The translations under genes and the position numbers were made by a program. The notes under the pieces are model-generated. The model ran no database searches, was not told the DNA's origin, and saw nothing but the letters and a program-made list of their open reading frames with translations. A stretch of 64,000 nt of DNA from Paenarthrobacter sp. GTDB taxonomy: Bacteria; Actinomycetota; Actinomycetes; Actinomycetales; Micrococcaceae. The stretch lies in the NCBI GenBank assembly GCA_031179305.1, contig JAPSHX010000017.1, forward strand, positions 1 to 64,000, written 5' to 3'. Of the stretch, positions 9,398 to 20,835 are shown in pieces (position 1 is the stretch's first letter; the number at the start of each line of letters is the position of its first letter).

Positions 9398-9698
9398 AGT
9401 GGACATCTGCCCGGAAGTTTTGAAAGTATTAGCGGCAGCGGACTACCGCTTCCAAGGATCACGACGAGGGGATGAGCGTGCGCACTGTTTCAGTTGCTGC
9501 AGCCATGGTTAGCGAGGTGGCCGCTTTGGCCTGCTTGGCACTCCCCCGCACGTCGGCATCTTCCTGGGTTTAAGGCACGCCCTGTTATTAGGGGCTATAG
9601 AGCTGTGCCCTTCTTCGCACGATGACCGACGCCTGCTGCAATTTCCCGCGCACATCTTCAGCGCGCGTACGTCGACCATTTCCGAAAGAAGCTTTGCC

Positions 9699-10193
9699 AT
9701 GCAGAAAATCACTGCCCCACAGATCCGTTCGTCCTTCATTAACGCCAGTCGCTCCGAGGCTGCCAGGCTGAACCTCCCCCGCAACTTCGAAACCATCGAC
9801 TGGGACAACCTGGAATTCCTGGGTTGGCGGGACGAAAAGATGCCTCAGCGCGGTTACCTCGTGGTTCCGCACCGGGGCAAACTCACCGGAATCATGCTCC
9901 GCGCACCTGAAGGCGGCTCCGGGAAGAGGCGCGTAGTACTCTGCGAACTCTGCCGCGACGTGTTTTCGAAGGACGACGTTTACCTGTGGGTCGCCAAGAA
10001 AGCCGGTCAATCCGGTAAGGACGGGAACACCGTGGGGACACTGATCTGCGCCGAATTCGGCTGCAGCGCCAACGTGCGGAAGGAACCGCCCGCCAACGAG
10101 ATCAACCCGGACCCGGCCGCCGTCGTTGTTCGACAAATCGCAGGGCTGGAGTCAAGAACTGAACAGTTCCTTGACCGGGTCCGTGCGAAGTAA
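9699..10193 (+). CDS. FBP domain-containing protein (C-terminal treble-clef zinc finger)
   Basis: VVLCELCRDVFSKDDVYLWVAKKAGQSGKDGNTVGTLICAEFGCSANVRKEP. Confidence 0.8.
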   Translation: MQKITAPQIRSSFINASRSEAARLNLPRNFETIDWDNLEFLGWRDEKMPQRGYLVVPHRGKLTGIMLRAPEGGSGKRRVVLCELCRDVFSKDDVYLWVAKKAGQSGKDGNTVGTLICAEFGCSANVRKEPPANEINPDPAAVVVRQIAGLESRTEQFLDRVRAK

Positions 10194-10206
10194 TTCCAAG
10201 TAACAA

Positions 10207-10274
10207 GCCCAAGTAGGTAGCAGCAAGTGCCGTTTGGGACCCTCAAAACGACCTGAACTGCTACCTACTTGGGC
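10207..10274. repeat. Intergenic palindromic element, family A copy 1
   Basis: 17-bp perfect arms GCCCAAGTAGGTAGCAG / CTGCTACCTACTTGGGC; related to 36963..37028 in inverse orientation. Confidence 0.85.
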
Positions 10275-10294
10275 CCGCCGGACGAGAGGTGACG

Positions 10295-13200
10295 TCAGCG
10301 CAGAACGATGTCAACCGGGTTGGCCTCGGAACGCCACGCTCCCGGCTCCCCGGGTCCAGCGATGACCGGAGCCGTGAGCACACCCGAGCGGTTAGTGCGC
10401 TTGTCCCGGAGGATTTCCGTGACGGAGCCCAGGTGCCGGGACAGGTCGATCACGTTTTCCGGGGCCGCGAGGAGCAACTGGAAACCGAATTCGTGAAGCG
10501 CCTTGATACCCGCACCCGCAAATTCCTCGGAAGCCAACACGAAGGCTTCGTCCATCATCACCGTGCCGTACGTGGTGAAGCCTTGCTCGGCGATTCCCAA
10601 CTGGTAGCTCAGAGCCGCGGCCATGATGAACGCCGTGAAGCGTTGACGCTCACCGCCTGACATGGAGCCGGTGTCGGCATGCATGAAGACCTCGGTCTTC
10701 TTTTTGCCCGATTTTCCAGAGGCGCCGGCCTTACCCGATTTCGAAGCAACCTCGCGGTGTTCCTTGCACTGGATAAACAGGTGACCGCGCACGTCCAGCA
10801 CCTCCGCCCGCCAGCGCCGGTCCTCCGGCGTCTGCGAGCCAAGCCGCTTTACCAACGTCTCCAACGACTTATAGCGCGCGGTGAGCTCGGCGTCGTCCTC
10901 GATTTCTGCCGTTGAACCAGCACCCATTGAAGCGGCAGCACCGCGGGACGGCCGCGTGTGCTTCGCCTTCAGGGCGTTCTGGATTGCGTCCTTGAATTGT
11001 TTGGCCGTGGCTGGAAGCGTCTGCTTGATGTCCAATTCCAGGAAGCTGCCCTCATGGAAGTTGACCTGCGACAGGATGCCGTTGAGGGGCAGGATGCGGC
11101 TGGTGATGCTGCGGCGTTCCTCGTCCAACAAATGAAGGAGTGTACTGAACGATTCATGCGTGCGTTGGTTGAAGAACAGCCGGAATTCGGCCTCCTGAGC
11201 GGGCAAGCCATCGCTCACGATCGCGTGGTACCGGGATTCGAAGTCCCCGGCGGCTCCGATCGAGGTGCCGTGGTCGGCGCTGATGGCGCTTCCCCAGTCG
11301 CGCACGAACGCCTCAAACATGCGGGTCAGCCGTTCGGCCGTCGCCTGGCCGCGGGATTCTGCGGCATGCAGTTCGTCGAGCAGCCTGTTCCGGACGCTGT
11401 TGGCGAGGTTGTCGAGCTCGTACAGTTCGGAGACTTCAGCGGCACCGTCGAAGTACGGCTCCAGCGCGGTGACGGTAGAGGCCGACGGCGGTGCTTGCTC
11501 CAGCTTCAACCTCGCCGTATCGAGCAGGCCATCCGCCGTGGTCATCTTGTGGTCCAGCGCCTTGTATTCGCTCTGGAGGACGGCCGCCGTACCTGTGGAG
11601 GACTGGTGCTTTTCCCGGACAGTTTCAATGTTGGCACGCAAGGGCTCCAGGTCTGCCTGTGCAGCCAAGGCGTCCGTCAGGCGCTGTTCGATCCTGGCGA
11701 GCTCATCTGCGGCGACGACTGCGGAGACCTGCTCCCACGGGCGCTCATCTTCAGCGACCGTGCGCAGCGCTTCGAGCTGACGGGCCATGCCCTGATGCGA
11801 ATCTTCGCGGCTCTGGGCAAGTTCCGCGGCCTTCACGAGCTCGTTTTCCAACTCCCCCACGCGCGCCGCCACCAGTTCGAGCTTGGAAGCGTTGTCGAAA
11901 CCGAGGACGTAGTCCTGGCGGCTCGTGAAACGGTCGTCCTTCTCCACTGTGTGCCGGTTGCGTTTAACCACGCCACCCAGACTCAGGCCCTTGTCCATCA
12001 ACGCAAGCTCGTCAGGGTCCTCAACGCACGGGTACGCGAAGTCCAAGGCAATCCGCTCGCGGATCCACTCCCCGGCGTCGGCATTGGCGCCCGAGGTGAG
12101 AATGCTCAACTTAGTCAAGAGGTCGCCGTCGGACACGTCCTCCACAGCCAGAGCGCCACCGGCAAGCGGTTTGGAAACATCGACAGCGCGAAGGGCGCCC
12201 CGAACGGTGTTGTCGTTCAGGTACCGCGTCACCGCGGCGAAATGCTCGCCCGGAACCAGCAACGTGGTGGCGAGGTTACGCAGCGCCCGCTCGGCAGCAG
12301 GGCGCCAATGATCCTGCCCCTCTGCGAGATCTATCAGCTCACCGCCAAACGGCATCCGCTCTTCCGGAATCCCTGTTGCTGCTGCGATAGCAGCCCGGTT
12401 CTCAATGCTCGACGGCGGCAGCAACGACTTGCGCGACCGCAACGAAAGCAGCTCCTGCTGGGCCGCAGCAAGCTCACGCTTCTTGGTCGCATGGCCGTCA
12501 AAGGCCTCAAAACGAAGCTCCTTGAGCGCCTCGGAATCGTCCTTCAACTCCGCCGAGCGAGCAGCTGCCTGCTCATGCGCCTGATCCCACCCCTCGGCGG
12601 ACCACTCGAGATTCAGTCCGGCGTCGGCCAACGCCTTCTTGGCCGAATCCTCAACTTGCTGACGCAGCTTGAGGCCAACCCGGGCGTTCTCCAACGACTG
12701 CTCAATCGCCGAAATGGCATTGCCGCCGCGGTTGTTGTAGTCCAGCTCAAGGTCACGGAGCTCCTTGGCCAAGGCATCCCGCACAGTGCGTTCAGCAGCC
12801 AGTTCCTGGGCTTTGGACTGAGCCAACTCCTTGAAACGGGCCAGCGTCTTGGCGTGCACCGTGACCGCGAGCTGCTGCTTGTAGGCCTCGAACTCCTCGC
12901 CGGCCAACTCCCGGAGACGGTTCGCGTCCAGCAACGCCTGCGCGTACTCCTTGTTCAGCCCCGGAACCGGAGCCAACTGGTCCCGCTGCTGTCGGACATC
13001 CTCCAACCGCTGCCGAATCGACATCAGGTTGCTGAATTCCTCCACCACGTCATCGGCGGCAGCCAACGTGGCCGGAGCGTCGAGCACCTGGTCGCGGAAG
13101 AACGTGTTCACGCTGCCGCCCAAGCCCTTACCGGCCTGGATTACGCGAAGCAGCGGAAGAGCCTGGTCCGAGTTGATACCCAGGAGCCTGCGGAACCTTT

Positions 13201-13786
13201 CGGCGAACGCCTTGTGCACGTCGAAGACCTGGCCCTCGGGGAAGATCGACTCCAACGCGCCCTTGGTAAACCGCTTCTGCGCAATGCCCTCGATCGCCTC
13301 AAGGTCCAACGGCTTGCTGTCAATCACATAAAAACGCCCGACACTCGACTCCGTGCCATTCTTTGGCAAATCGAACAAAGCCGACACCGTCACCTTCGTG
13401 CCGGCAGCGTTATCAAACGTCAGTGCGACGGCGGACCAGGTGGCACCGGGGCGCTGGAAGGCACTCGCCGAGCTATCCCCCACCGCCTTATCACCCACCT
13501 TGCCGCGCATGTAAGTGAAGGTGGTCCTCTTGTCCTCCACAGACCCGCCGGACCGCTGGGCCGCAGCCTCGTTCGAGCGCGGACGGGCATCAAACACACG
13601 GAGCATCGCATCAAAGAGAGTCGACTTGCCGACACCCGAGTTACCCGTCAAGAGGGTGCCCTTGCGGTCCACGTGCATGGTGTGAGCCCCATGGAAGGTG
13701 CCCCAGTTGACCACCTGCACGAGCGCCAAACGCATCTGGCCCGGGTTCGTGAGCTCGCCGAGCGGGAGCATGCTTGCGATCGTCAC
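10295..13786 (-). CDS. jetC: SMC/MukB-like ATPase, Wadjet JetC / MksF-type
   Basis: 1163 aa; Walker [10 protein letters not shown], long coiled coils, signature SMSGGERQR, Walker [10 protein letters not shown]. Confidence 0.88.
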   Translation of the reverse strand: MTIASMLPLGELTNPGQMRLALVQVVNWGTFHGAHTMHVDRKGTLLTGNSGVGKSTLFDAMLRVFDARPRSNEAAAQRSGGSVEDKRTTFTYMRGKVGDKAVGDSSASAFQRPGATWSAVALTFDNAAGTKVTVSALFDLPKNGTESSVGRFYVIDSKPLDLEAIEGIAQKRFTKGALESIFPEGQVFDVHKAFAERFRRLLGINSDQALPLLRVIQAGKGLGGSVNTFFRDQVLDAPATLAAADDVVEEFSNLMSIRQRLEDVRQQRDQLAPVPGLNKEYAQALLDANRLRELAGEEFEAYKQQLAVTVHAKTLARFKELAQSKAQELAAERTVRDALAKELRDLELDYNNRGGNAISAIEQSLENARVGLKLRQQVEDSAKKALADAGLNLEWSAEGWDQAHEQAAARSAELKDDSEALKELRFEAFDGHATKKRELAAAQQELLSLRSRKSLLPPSSIENRAAIAAATGIPEERMPFGGELIDLAEGQDHWRPAAERALRNLATTLLVPGEHFAAVTRYLNDNTVRGALRAVDVSKPLAGGALAVEDVSDGDLLTKLSILTSGANADAGEWIRERIALDFAYPCVEDPDELALMDKGLSLGGVVKRNRHTVEKDDRFTSRQDYVLGFDNASKLELVAARVGELENELVKAAELAQSREDSHQGMARQLEALRTVAEDERPWEQVSAVVAADELARIEQRLTDALAAQADLEPLRANIETVREKHQSSTGTAAVLQSEYKALDHKMTTADGLLDTARLKLEQAPPSASTVTALEPYFDGAAEVSELYELDNLANSVRNRLLDELHAAESRGQATAERLTRMFEAFVRDWGSAISADHGTSIGAAGDFESRYHAIVSDGLPAQEAEFRLFFNQRTHESFSTLLHLLDEERRSITSRILPLNGILSQVNFHEGSFLELDIKQTLPATAKQFKDAIQNALKAKHTRPSRGAAASMGAGSTAEIEDDAELTARYKSLETLVKRLGSQTPEDRRWRAEVLDVRGHLFIQCKEHREVASKSGKAGASGKSGKKKTEVFMHADTGSMSGGERQRFTAFIMAAALSYQLGIAEQGFTTYGTVMMDEAFVLASEEFAGAGIKALHEFGFQLLLAAPENVIDLSRHLGSVTEILRDKRTNRSGVLTAPVIAGPGEPGAWRSEANPVDIVLR

Positions 13787-14799
13787 TTCTGGGTCCCTTC
13801 AGCGTTGGTCGCGTCCGCGGCGGTACCGGACACATGCTCTGCATGCTCGCTCGTCCCTCGCTTAGACGCATGCTGCCGCATGTCCCCGGCATCGCCGCTG
13901 GTGCCGTTCCCGACTTCATCGGCATCACCGATCTCATCCGAAGAACGCTCGACGTCGGCGCTCACGTCAGCGGACCCGTCACCTTCAGAGTCCTCGTCCA
14001 GGTAGTCAGCTGAGGGCGTGGGTTGGTTGGGGTCGAGGTCCAGGAGGGGCTCCGTGCCGGATTCGTCGGCCGCTACTGCTATCAGGGCCTCGATTTGGGC
14101 CGGGATGTCGCCGATGTTTTCGAAGGGGAGTGCCAGCGGGAGGGCGTTGCTGATGGTGTACGTGTCATCCAGCGGGGTGGGGAGGATGAGTTGGCGGGCC
14201 AGGAGCTTTGTGATGGTGCGGGTGACAACGTCCGAGTCGCGGAGGGCGTCCTGTTGGCCGGAGGGTGTGTAGTTGGCGACGAGGTCCGCGATTTCTTCCC
14301 GGGTGATGGTCGGGTCAGTCTGGGCTGTGACGTGGCGGTCCAGCAGCAGGCGAAGGCGCAGCAGGACGATGGTTTCCACCCGGCTCAGGGCTCGCTGCTG
14401 GCGCAGGATGCTGGAACGGGAACTGGCGCCGATGACTTCGGGGTCAACGGGACGGAGGACTGCGATTTTGCGGTCGTGATCGAGCTGGAGGGTGAGGAAG
14501 AGCTCGGAAAGGCGGCTACGGAGGATCAACTGGTTATCCAGCAGAGTTGTCCACAATTTCTCATCGCGGCCACCGTCGATATACGGGCCCTTGAGCAGTT
14601 TCACCAGCGCATGCCGCACCTTCATGGGCAGCACTCCGGTGTCGCCGGGGAACAGCGCGGCGCCGTCCACGAACGTGTCCCGCGGCGTGACTCGGAATGG
14701 GTCCGTGTGGCTGACTTCAGGAGCAGGCTCAACATCAGTCACTTCTTCGGTGACCTCGTCCGCTTCGGTGATATCCGTCGTCGTGATTTCTTCAGTCAT
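13783..14799 (-). CDS. jetB: DUF4194 protein, Wadjet JetB / MksE-like
   Basis: [57 protein letters not shown]; 4-bp overlap with jetC; about 95-aa acidic tail. Confidence 0.85.
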   Translation of the reverse strand: MTEEITTTDITEADEVTEEVTDVEPAPEVSHTDPFRVTPRDTFVDGAALFPGDTGVLPMKVRHALVKLLKGPYIDGGRDEKLWTTLLDNQLILRSRLSELFLTLQLDHDRKIAVLRPVDPEVIGASSRSSILRQQRALSRVETIVLLRLRLLLDRHVTAQTDPTITREEIADLVANYTPSGQQDALRDSDVVTRTITKLLARQLILPTPLDDTYTISNALPLALPFENIGDIPAQIEALIAVAADESGTEPLLDLDPNQPTPSADYLDEDSEGDGSADVSADVERSSDEIGDADEVGNGTSGDAGDMRQHASKRGTSEHAEHVSGTAADATNAEGTQK

Positions 14800-16249
14800 C
14801 AGAGTCCTTGTTCAGCGAGACGACAGGCAGGTACGCGGTGCGGATGCTGCCGTCGATTTGTTCGAAGTCGATGTGTTCCCAGGCGGCCCGGTCGAAGGCC
14901 GCGCCGGTCTGCAGTGCCATGGACAGCAGGGTGCGCACGGTGTTGATGTGCCGCTCTTCGGCGGGCAGGTTTTCCCACGCGTCGCCCAGCGTGGCTGCAC
15001 CTGCCATGGCTGCCCGGACAAGCTCAGGCCGCGCTTTGCCGGTTCGCGCTGACCGCACCCTGTCCGAGTCGCTGAAAGCGATCGGATCGGCCAGACGTGG
15101 TGGTGTTGCGAATTCGTCGGGGTCGAAAAGTTTGACCATGGCCAGCGACTCGAACCCGGCATTGAAAAGCGCGGGTCCGTGGACCAGGCCGGGTCGGTCC
15201 CGTTCATACGGCATGGATCGGATGGCTTGCTCGGCCTCAGCCAGCACCTTCCGCAGGCTGACGGACTGCCTGACGTCATCGCTCTGGATGTAAGTGTTGA
15301 GGCTTTCGGAGAGCTTGCCATAGATCCGCTGGATCTGGCTGTGCTGCGTTCGCAGCTCGGCCACCAGGTTTTTCAGCGTTTCGCGGTCCTCATGGGACAG
15401 GTCATCCGCGAACTGCCGGCTCAGCACCTCCCCGATCGCCGATCGGAACCGCAACTGCTGCTGCGGATCCTCCAGAAAAGCGGTGAACGAGCGGAAAGTG
15501 CGGCCCTCGGGGCTTTGCCGCAGGCGCTTGTCGGCTTCCAAAACCTGGGCCATGGTAGCCCCCTTGCTCAGGGATTCCTCGATGATCTGGTTGCGGAGTT
15601 CGCCCACCAGCTCTTCGATGCGGTCACGCATCTTCTTGTAATCGGCCGGCAGGCTGGCCGCGAGGTCCAGGATGTTGCCCGCCGCTTCAACGGCTTCTTC
15701 GTCGTCCAAGAGCCCGTCGAACTCTCCGGAGCTGATGTCTTCCACTAGCTGCTGGCGCTCTTGGATTTCGTCTTCAAGGGCTTCCAGTCTTGCGCTCTGG
15801 TCCGGGTTGGTCTCGTTGGCGAGCTTCTCAACGTCGCCCAGAAGCGTGCCAAGCCGGGAACCGTTCAGCGTGGAACGCTCGCTGGAGAGGCTGTCCAGAA
15901 ACGCGAGCACACGGGCCGCGGGTTCGGTAACTTCGTAGACGATCTGACCTGATTGGTTGCGCCTTGTCAGGAATTGCTTCCGGGTCCATTCGTCGCCGAA
16001 TAGCTTGCCGTTCTGCTGGCCGCCCAACGCCGGGTCCTGCCGACGGAGCTGCTCAAGGAAAGCGTCGACGTCGGCGTGAAACTCTTCGAGCGGAAGCTGC
16101 GGTCGAGTGCGGGTAAAGGATGCTTGCAACACCGCGATCACCCACGGCGCCGATCGCGTCAAAGCCCAGGCGGGGCCCTTGGTCAACTGTTCGAGGTCAC
16201 GAAGCCTGGCGCTGATGGCGTCGGCGGAGGACATGGCTGAACGGGACAA
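14792..16249 (-). CDS. jetA: DUF3375 protein, Wadjet JetA / MksB-kleisin-like
   Basis: [32 protein letters not shown]...[17 protein letters not shown]; overlaps jetB by 8 bp. Confidence 0.85.
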   Translation of the reverse strand: MSRSAMSSADAISARLRDLEQLTKGPAWALTRSAPWVIAVLQASFTRTRPQLPLEEFHADVDAFLEQLRRQDPALGGQQNGKLFGDEWTRKQFLTRRNQSGQIVYEVTEPAARVLAFLDSLSSERSTLNGSRLGTLLGDVEKLANETNPDQSARLEALEDEIQERQQLVEDISSGEFDGLLDDEEAVEAAGNILDLAASLPADYKKMRDRIEELVGELRNQIIEESLSKGATMAQVLEADKRLRQSPEGRTFRSFTAFLEDPQQQLRFRSAIGEVLSRQFADDLSHEDRETLKNLVAELRTQHSQIQRIYGKLSESLNTYIQSDDVRQSVSLRKVLAEAEQAIRSMPYERDRPGLVHGPALFNAGFESLAMVKLFDPDEFATPPRLADPIAFSDSDRVRSARTGKARPELVRAAMAGAATLGDAWENLPAEERHINTVRTLLSMALQTGAAFDRAAWEHIDFEQIDGSIRTAYLPVVSLNKDSDD

Positions 16250-16482
16250 CTACTCTCCTTCAGCTGCTGCGAAACTTGGCGGGCAGCGAAAACTGCCCCG
16301 TACAAGGTTAACGCAGAGCGCCGCAACCATTCCGTAACCTACCGCCCGGTATGGTTTCGATCCCATATCAACGCCGTCATAACACGTTTCTGCTCTGGCC
16401 GGAAAGTGCCCCCGCCCCTAGTGTCAGAGCATCGACGCAGCCACGCCGCGTCAACCCATGCATCGTCGCCCCGGGGGGAACC

Positions 16483-16785
16483 ATGAATTTCGACTTCACT
16501 GCGTTAGATACAGCCACCTACGTATTCATTGGAACGCTGGTTTTCGCTGCAATTCTGGTGGCCTTTATTGCCGCAGCAGCAATGGCAACAATTATTCTTA
16601 TCGGAGCAATGGGCATTGCCTGGTACGCCATTAAGGCGGTGCTGGGCGGCCTTGTCCACGGTATTAACTTTGCGTGGGACCGCGTGGTTCACCACGCTGG
16701 CCAAGTGGAAATTCCTAGCGAATTCCAGCCGCAGGTTTCCCCTAGCACCGGTAGCTACTCGCGGGTAGCATTGAGGGACAGCTGA
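16483..16785 (+). CDS. Small membrane protein of unknown function, 100 aa
   Basis: MNFDFTALDTATYVFIGTLVFAAILVAFIAAAAMATIILIGAMGIAWYAI: strong hydrophobic segments; ATG after a G-rich putative RBS (ggggggaacc). Confidence 0.65.
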   Translation: MNFDFTALDTATYVFIGTLVFAAILVAFIAAAAMATIILIGAMGIAWYAIKAVLGGLVHGINFAWDRVVHHAGQVEIPSEFQPQVSPSTGSYSRVALRDS

Positions 16786-16847
16786 AGGGTTCGCACCCAA
16801 GGCGGATCCTGGCTCCATCCGGCACCACCGGCTAGAGGAGTTATCCC

Positions 16848-18812
16848 ATGACGTCCGCCACTGACAACAGTCTCACCGCTGCAAGCGTCAATGCCACCGC
16901 AGAAGAAGCCCGCGCCGTTGCCGAGGCTGCCCGGGAAACAGAATGGAACCGGCCCAGTTTCGCCAAGGGCCTCTACCTGGGCAGCTTTGACCTCAGTCTT
17001 ATACACCCATGGCCGCAAGCCAGAACTGACGATGTGCAGCGTGGTGAGGAATTCATGGCCCGCTTGGTGACATTCGCCAAAACCATGTCCGGCCGCGCCA
17101 TCGAGCGCGATGCCAGGATTCCCGACGAATACCTGAAAGGGCTCGCGGACCTGGGTGTTTTCGGCATGAAGATTCCGCGTGAATATGGCGGATTGGGCTT
17201 GTCACTGGTCTATTACGGCCGCGCCCTTGCCCTACTGGGGTCGGTACATCCGAGCCTCGGCGCCCTCATTTCCGCCCACCAATCCATCGGCGTACCGGAA
17301 CCCGTGAAGGTCTTCGGCACGCCGGAGCAGAAGCAGGAATACCTCCCCCGCTGCGCCGCCGGCGCCATCACGGCCTACCTCCTGACGGAGCCCGACGTCG
17401 GCAGCGACCCCGCGCGCATGGGCGCCACTGCCGTTCCTTCCCAAGACGGTTCTTCTTATGTTTTGAACGGCGTCAAACTCTGGACCACCAACGGTGTGAT
17501 CGCCGAGCTCGTGGTGGTCATGGCAAGGACACCATCCCGTACCGACGCCGACGGAACCGCCCACAAGGGCGGCATTTCGGCTTTCGTGGTGGAGATGAAC
17601 TCCCCCGGCATCACCGTGGAGAACCGCAACGCCTTCATGGGTTTGCGCGGAATCGAGAACGGCGTAACCCGTTTTCACGATGTCCGTGTACCAGCAGCCA
17701 ATCTTCTGGGCCGCGAAGGCCAGGGACTGAAGATCGCCTTCACCACTCTCAACACAGGACGGCTTTCCCTCCCGGGCCTGTGCGTGGCAGCAGGAAAATG
17801 GAGTTTGAAGATCGCCCGTGAATGGTCGGACGCACGGACCCAGTGGGGCCGTCCGATCGGCAAGCACGAGGCTGTGGGCAAGAAGATCGCGTTCATCGCC
17901 GCCACCACTTTTGCATTGGAAGCGGTTTTTGAGTTGTCTGCCGAGATGGCTGACGCTGGCCAAAAGGACGTTCGAATCGAGGCTGCCCTGGCCAAACTGT
18001 GGTCGTCGGAACTGAGCTGCCGCATTGCTGACGAATTGGTGCAGATCCGCGGCGGCCGGGGCTTCGAGACAGCCGACTCCCTGGAAGCCAGGGGTGAACG
18101 GGCAGTGCCGGCGGAGCAACTCCTGCGCGACCTCAGGATCAACAGGATTTTCGAGGGTTCAAGCGAAATGATGAAACTCCTGATCGCGCGCGATGCAGTG
18201 GACGCCCACCTTGCCGCCGCGGGCGACCTCGCCTCTGCGGATGCGAGCCTGCAAGACAAGGCGAGGGCCGCCGTCGGGGCCTCCGGCTTCTACGCAAAAT
18301 GGCTCCCGAAACTCGTGGCCGGTGCCGGGATGGATCCGCGGTCCTATGCTGAGTTCGGGCGCTTGGCCAAGCAGCTGCGCTTCGTTGAAAGATCCTCACG
18401 GCGGCTTGCCCGGCAGACCTTCTATGGCATGGGCAGGTGGCAGGCCAAGCTTGAGCACAAGCAGGCGTTCCTGGGCAGAATCGTGGACATCGGCGCTGAG
18501 CTGTTCGCCATGGCCGCGTGCTGTTCACGCGCCGAAATGCTGCTCCGCACCCACCCGGAACAAGGCGCTACCGCGTACGAACTGGCCGAGGCGTTCTGCG
18601 AGCAGGCGCGCGTGCGGGTGGACGAATACTTCGATCAGCTGTGGAGGAATACTGACGACGGCGATCACGACCTTTCGCGCAAGGTCCTCGCCGGCGACTA
18701 CGCCTGGTTGGAGGCCGGCGTCCTGGACCAGTCCGAAGGAACCGGCCCGTGGATCGCCGATGCCTCGCCGGGCGCCTCAACCAAGGAAAACCTGCACCGC
18801 AGCTACCGGTGA
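16848..18812 (+). CDS. Long-form acyl-CoA dehydrogenase, 654 aa (VLCAD/ACAD9-like length)
   Basis: AYLLTEPDVGSDPARM, LWTTNGVIAELVVVMA, IRGGRGFETADSLEARGE, RDLRINRIFEGSSEMMK. Confidence 0.92.
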   Translation: MTSATDNSLTAASVNATAEEARAVAEAARETEWNRPSFAKGLYLGSFDLSLIHPWPQARTDDVQRGEEFMARLVTFAKTMSGRAIERDARIPDEYLKGLADLGVFGMKIPREYGGLGLSLVYYGRALALLGSVHPSLGALISAHQSIGVPEPVKVFGTPEQKQEYLPRCAAGAITAYLLTEPDVGSDPARMGATAVPSQDGSSYVLNGVKLWTTNGVIAELVVVMARTPSRTDADGTAHKGGISAFVVEMNSPGITVENRNAFMGLRGIENGVTRFHDVRVPAANLLGREGQGLKIAFTTLNTGRLSLPGLCVAAGKWSLKIAREWSDARTQWGRPIGKHEAVGKKIAFIAATTFALEAVFELSAEMADAGQKDVRIEAALAKLWSSELSCRIADELVQIRGGRGFETADSLEARGERAVPAEQLLRDLRINRIFEGSSEMMKLLIARDAVDAHLAAAGDLASADASLQDKARAAVGASGFYAKWLPKLVAGAGMDPRSYAEFGRLAKQLRFVERSSRRLARQTFYGMGRWQAKLEHKQAFLGRIVDIGAELFAMAACCSRAEMLLRTHPEQGATAYELAEAFCEQARVRVDEYFDQLWRNTDDGDHDLSRKVLAGDYAWLEAGVLDQSEGTGPWIADASPGASTKENLHRSYR

Positions 18813-18816
18813 CCGG

Positions 18817-19272
18817 CTAACGAACGTCCCCGTCCACATAGAACCAGCGCTTCTCTTCCCGCACGAAGCGGCTGATTTCGCGCTGTACGCCGCGTTCGCC
18901 GTCGAGCCTGTAGTGCGCAGCGAACTCCACTGTGCCCGTCGTGTCCAGGGGCCCGCCATTCGACGTGGAAACGATGTCCAGCCTGCGCCACTCCATGTCT
19001 GGATCGAGATCCATGGACGCTGGACGGGTGGAGGCGTGCCAAGTGCGCAGGAGGTAGCCGGCATCAAGGACGACGAAGGCGGCATACCTGGAGCGCATGA
19101 GTTGCTCGGCCGTGGGCGCGTCCGCCTCGCCCCGGTGGAAGCGTCCGCAGCAATCGACGTACTGCTCGCCGGAGAGGCACGGGCAGGCGCCGTTATGGAG
19201 CCGGGCTGAAACAGGGGTCACGAGGTCCCAATCTGAGGCTGAAAATGAGAGCTGGGCAACACATTTTCCCAC
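18817..19272 (-). CDS. YchJ family protein with SEC-C-like metal-binding motif
   Basis: ACPCLSGEQYVDCCGRFHRGEADAPTAEQLMRSRYAAFVV. Confidence 0.88.
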   Translation of the reverse strand: MGKCVAQLSFSASDWDLVTPVSARLHNGACPCLSGEQYVDCCGRFHRGEADAPTAEQLMRSRYAAFVVLDAGYLLRTWHASTRPASMDLDPDMEWRRLDIVSTSNGGPLDTTGTVEFAAHYRLDGERGVQREISRFVREEKRWFYVDGDVR

Positions 19273-19409
19273 GCCGTATAACAGCTTTGAAACAACCCTG
19301 CCGGAGTGTGGGGCGGGGCGTGATTCCGTCGGTGCTGGACCTTAGGCTATATAAGCAAGCTGGGTGGGCAATGGGCGCATCACAAAACGACGGCCAGGGG
19401 AGGCTAACG

Positions 19410-20275
19410 TGGAGGATCCGACAACACTCGCCATCAACCTGACGTATTTGGGCACACTGGGACTCGCCGTCCTGATGTTCCTGGGGCTCGGGTTGATCAT
19501 TATCATCACTCTGGTGGTCGCCGGAGTTGGGCGGCTACTGTCGATCATCCTCTTGGCGATGGTGGGGATTTTCCCCAAGAAGGACCACACCCCCATCGTT
19601 CACCTCCCCCAGCATCCGGCGCGCAAGCCTGATCCCGTGGATGTTGACGCCGACGATTCCGCGCCTTCCGCACCAGAGCCTGCTTTCGTGCCCGAACCCG
19701 CACCTTCTTTCGTGCCCGCCCCTGCAACTGCTGCAGTTACCGCGCCGGCAGCAGCTGCCGCGCCTAAGCGCGACTTCATGGGAGATGTTCGACGGCGGCT
19801 CTCGGGCGCGTCCTCCACGCTCAAGGAAGGCGCGTGGAAGGCAAAAGTCGACCCCCGCAACCTGCCGAAACCGGCCGAGGTGAAATCGGTGGTGGAACAC
19901 CAGACCGCCCACCATCCCATAGTCGTCGCAGCCGCCAAGGAACCGCCTGTGCTCGCAAAGGACTGGGCGGATGCTGTGGCCGAAGCAGACGAACGCGCCG
20001 CGGCGCGAGCCAAAGCCCAACAGCCGCCCGCCATTAAGGTGACTGTCCGCGACCTTGACGACCCCACGCCGTCGTCCAATGGCAAAACTCCGACTCCAAA
20101 GCGTCCGGACTTCCCGCCGAAGAGGCCGGACAACGGACCGACGCAGACCGGCGATGCCAAGCGCCCTAACTCAAGCAACGGGGCAAAGAAACCAGGCCCG
20201 AACACTTCCAAGAGTGGAAAGTCTCCGAGCCCGATTCAAAAAGGTTCGCTCAGCGGCGCCAGCCGCAACTCCTAG
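19410..20275 (+). CDS. Membrane-anchored protein with long Pro/Ala/Lys-rich disordered tail
   Basis: Hydrophobic N-terminus (LTYLGTLGLAVLMFLGLGLIIIITLVVAGVG) then low-complexity basic tail; GTG start inferred. Confidence 0.65.
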
Positions 20276-20301
20276 CTGACGCCTACGCTGCCAGCTGACG
20301 C

Positions 20302-20835
20302 TTATGCTGCCAGCTGTCGGAATGTCGCACCGTGGTAGATCAAGGGTTTCGACTCAAGGTTGATGGTGGTCGCTTTGACCTCGAGAACCACTATCGCGTG
20401 ATCGCCGGCCGGTGTCTCGGAGATGACTTCGCATTCAAAACCCAGCACCGCGCCGTCGATCAGCACTGCACCTGAGTCGCTCACGCTGGTATCCAGCCCG
20501 GCGAAACGGTCGCGCGTCTTGGACGCCAACTGGAGGGCCGCCGCTTCCTGCCCCTCGGCGAGCACCGAAACGCCCAGGCGCTGGGCCTGACGGAGCTTCG
20601 GCCAAGTGCTGGAGGAGTTCTGAACGGCGAACATCACCAACGGCGGCTCCAGCGAGACGCCAACCGTGAAGGACGATGCCACTAAGGCTTCCGGCGTGAA
20701 ATCCACCATCGCGCTGAACGCAGCAACTCCGGACGGAAACTGCGCAAATGCCGCCTTGATGGCCGCCGTTTCTTCCACTGTGGTCTGTGTCATTCCGCTT
20801 TCCCCTATCATGCGTTCGCCTGCGTTCCTTTCCAT
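20302..20835 (-). CDS. Flavin reductase-like FMN-binding protein
   Basis: FAQFPSGVAAFSAMVDFTPEALVASSFTVGVSLEPPLVMFAVQNSSSTWPKLRQAQRLGVSVLAEGQ; start could be at MTQTTVEE. Confidence 0.85.
   Translation of the reverse strand: MERNAGERMIGESGMTQTTVEETAAIKAAFAQFPSGVAAFSAMVDFTPEALVASSFTVGVSLEPPLVMFAVQNSSSTWPKLRQAQRLGVSVLAEGQEAAALQLASKTRDRFAGLDTSVSDSGAVLIDGAVLGFECEVISETPAGDHAIVVLEVKATTINLESKPLIYHGATFRQLAA

Noticed and set aside
10958-14005. 1015-aa plus-strand ORF antisense to jetC/jetB
   Set aside because: High-GC antisense artefact; the opposite frame has clear SMC ATPase motifs and this translation resembles no protein family.
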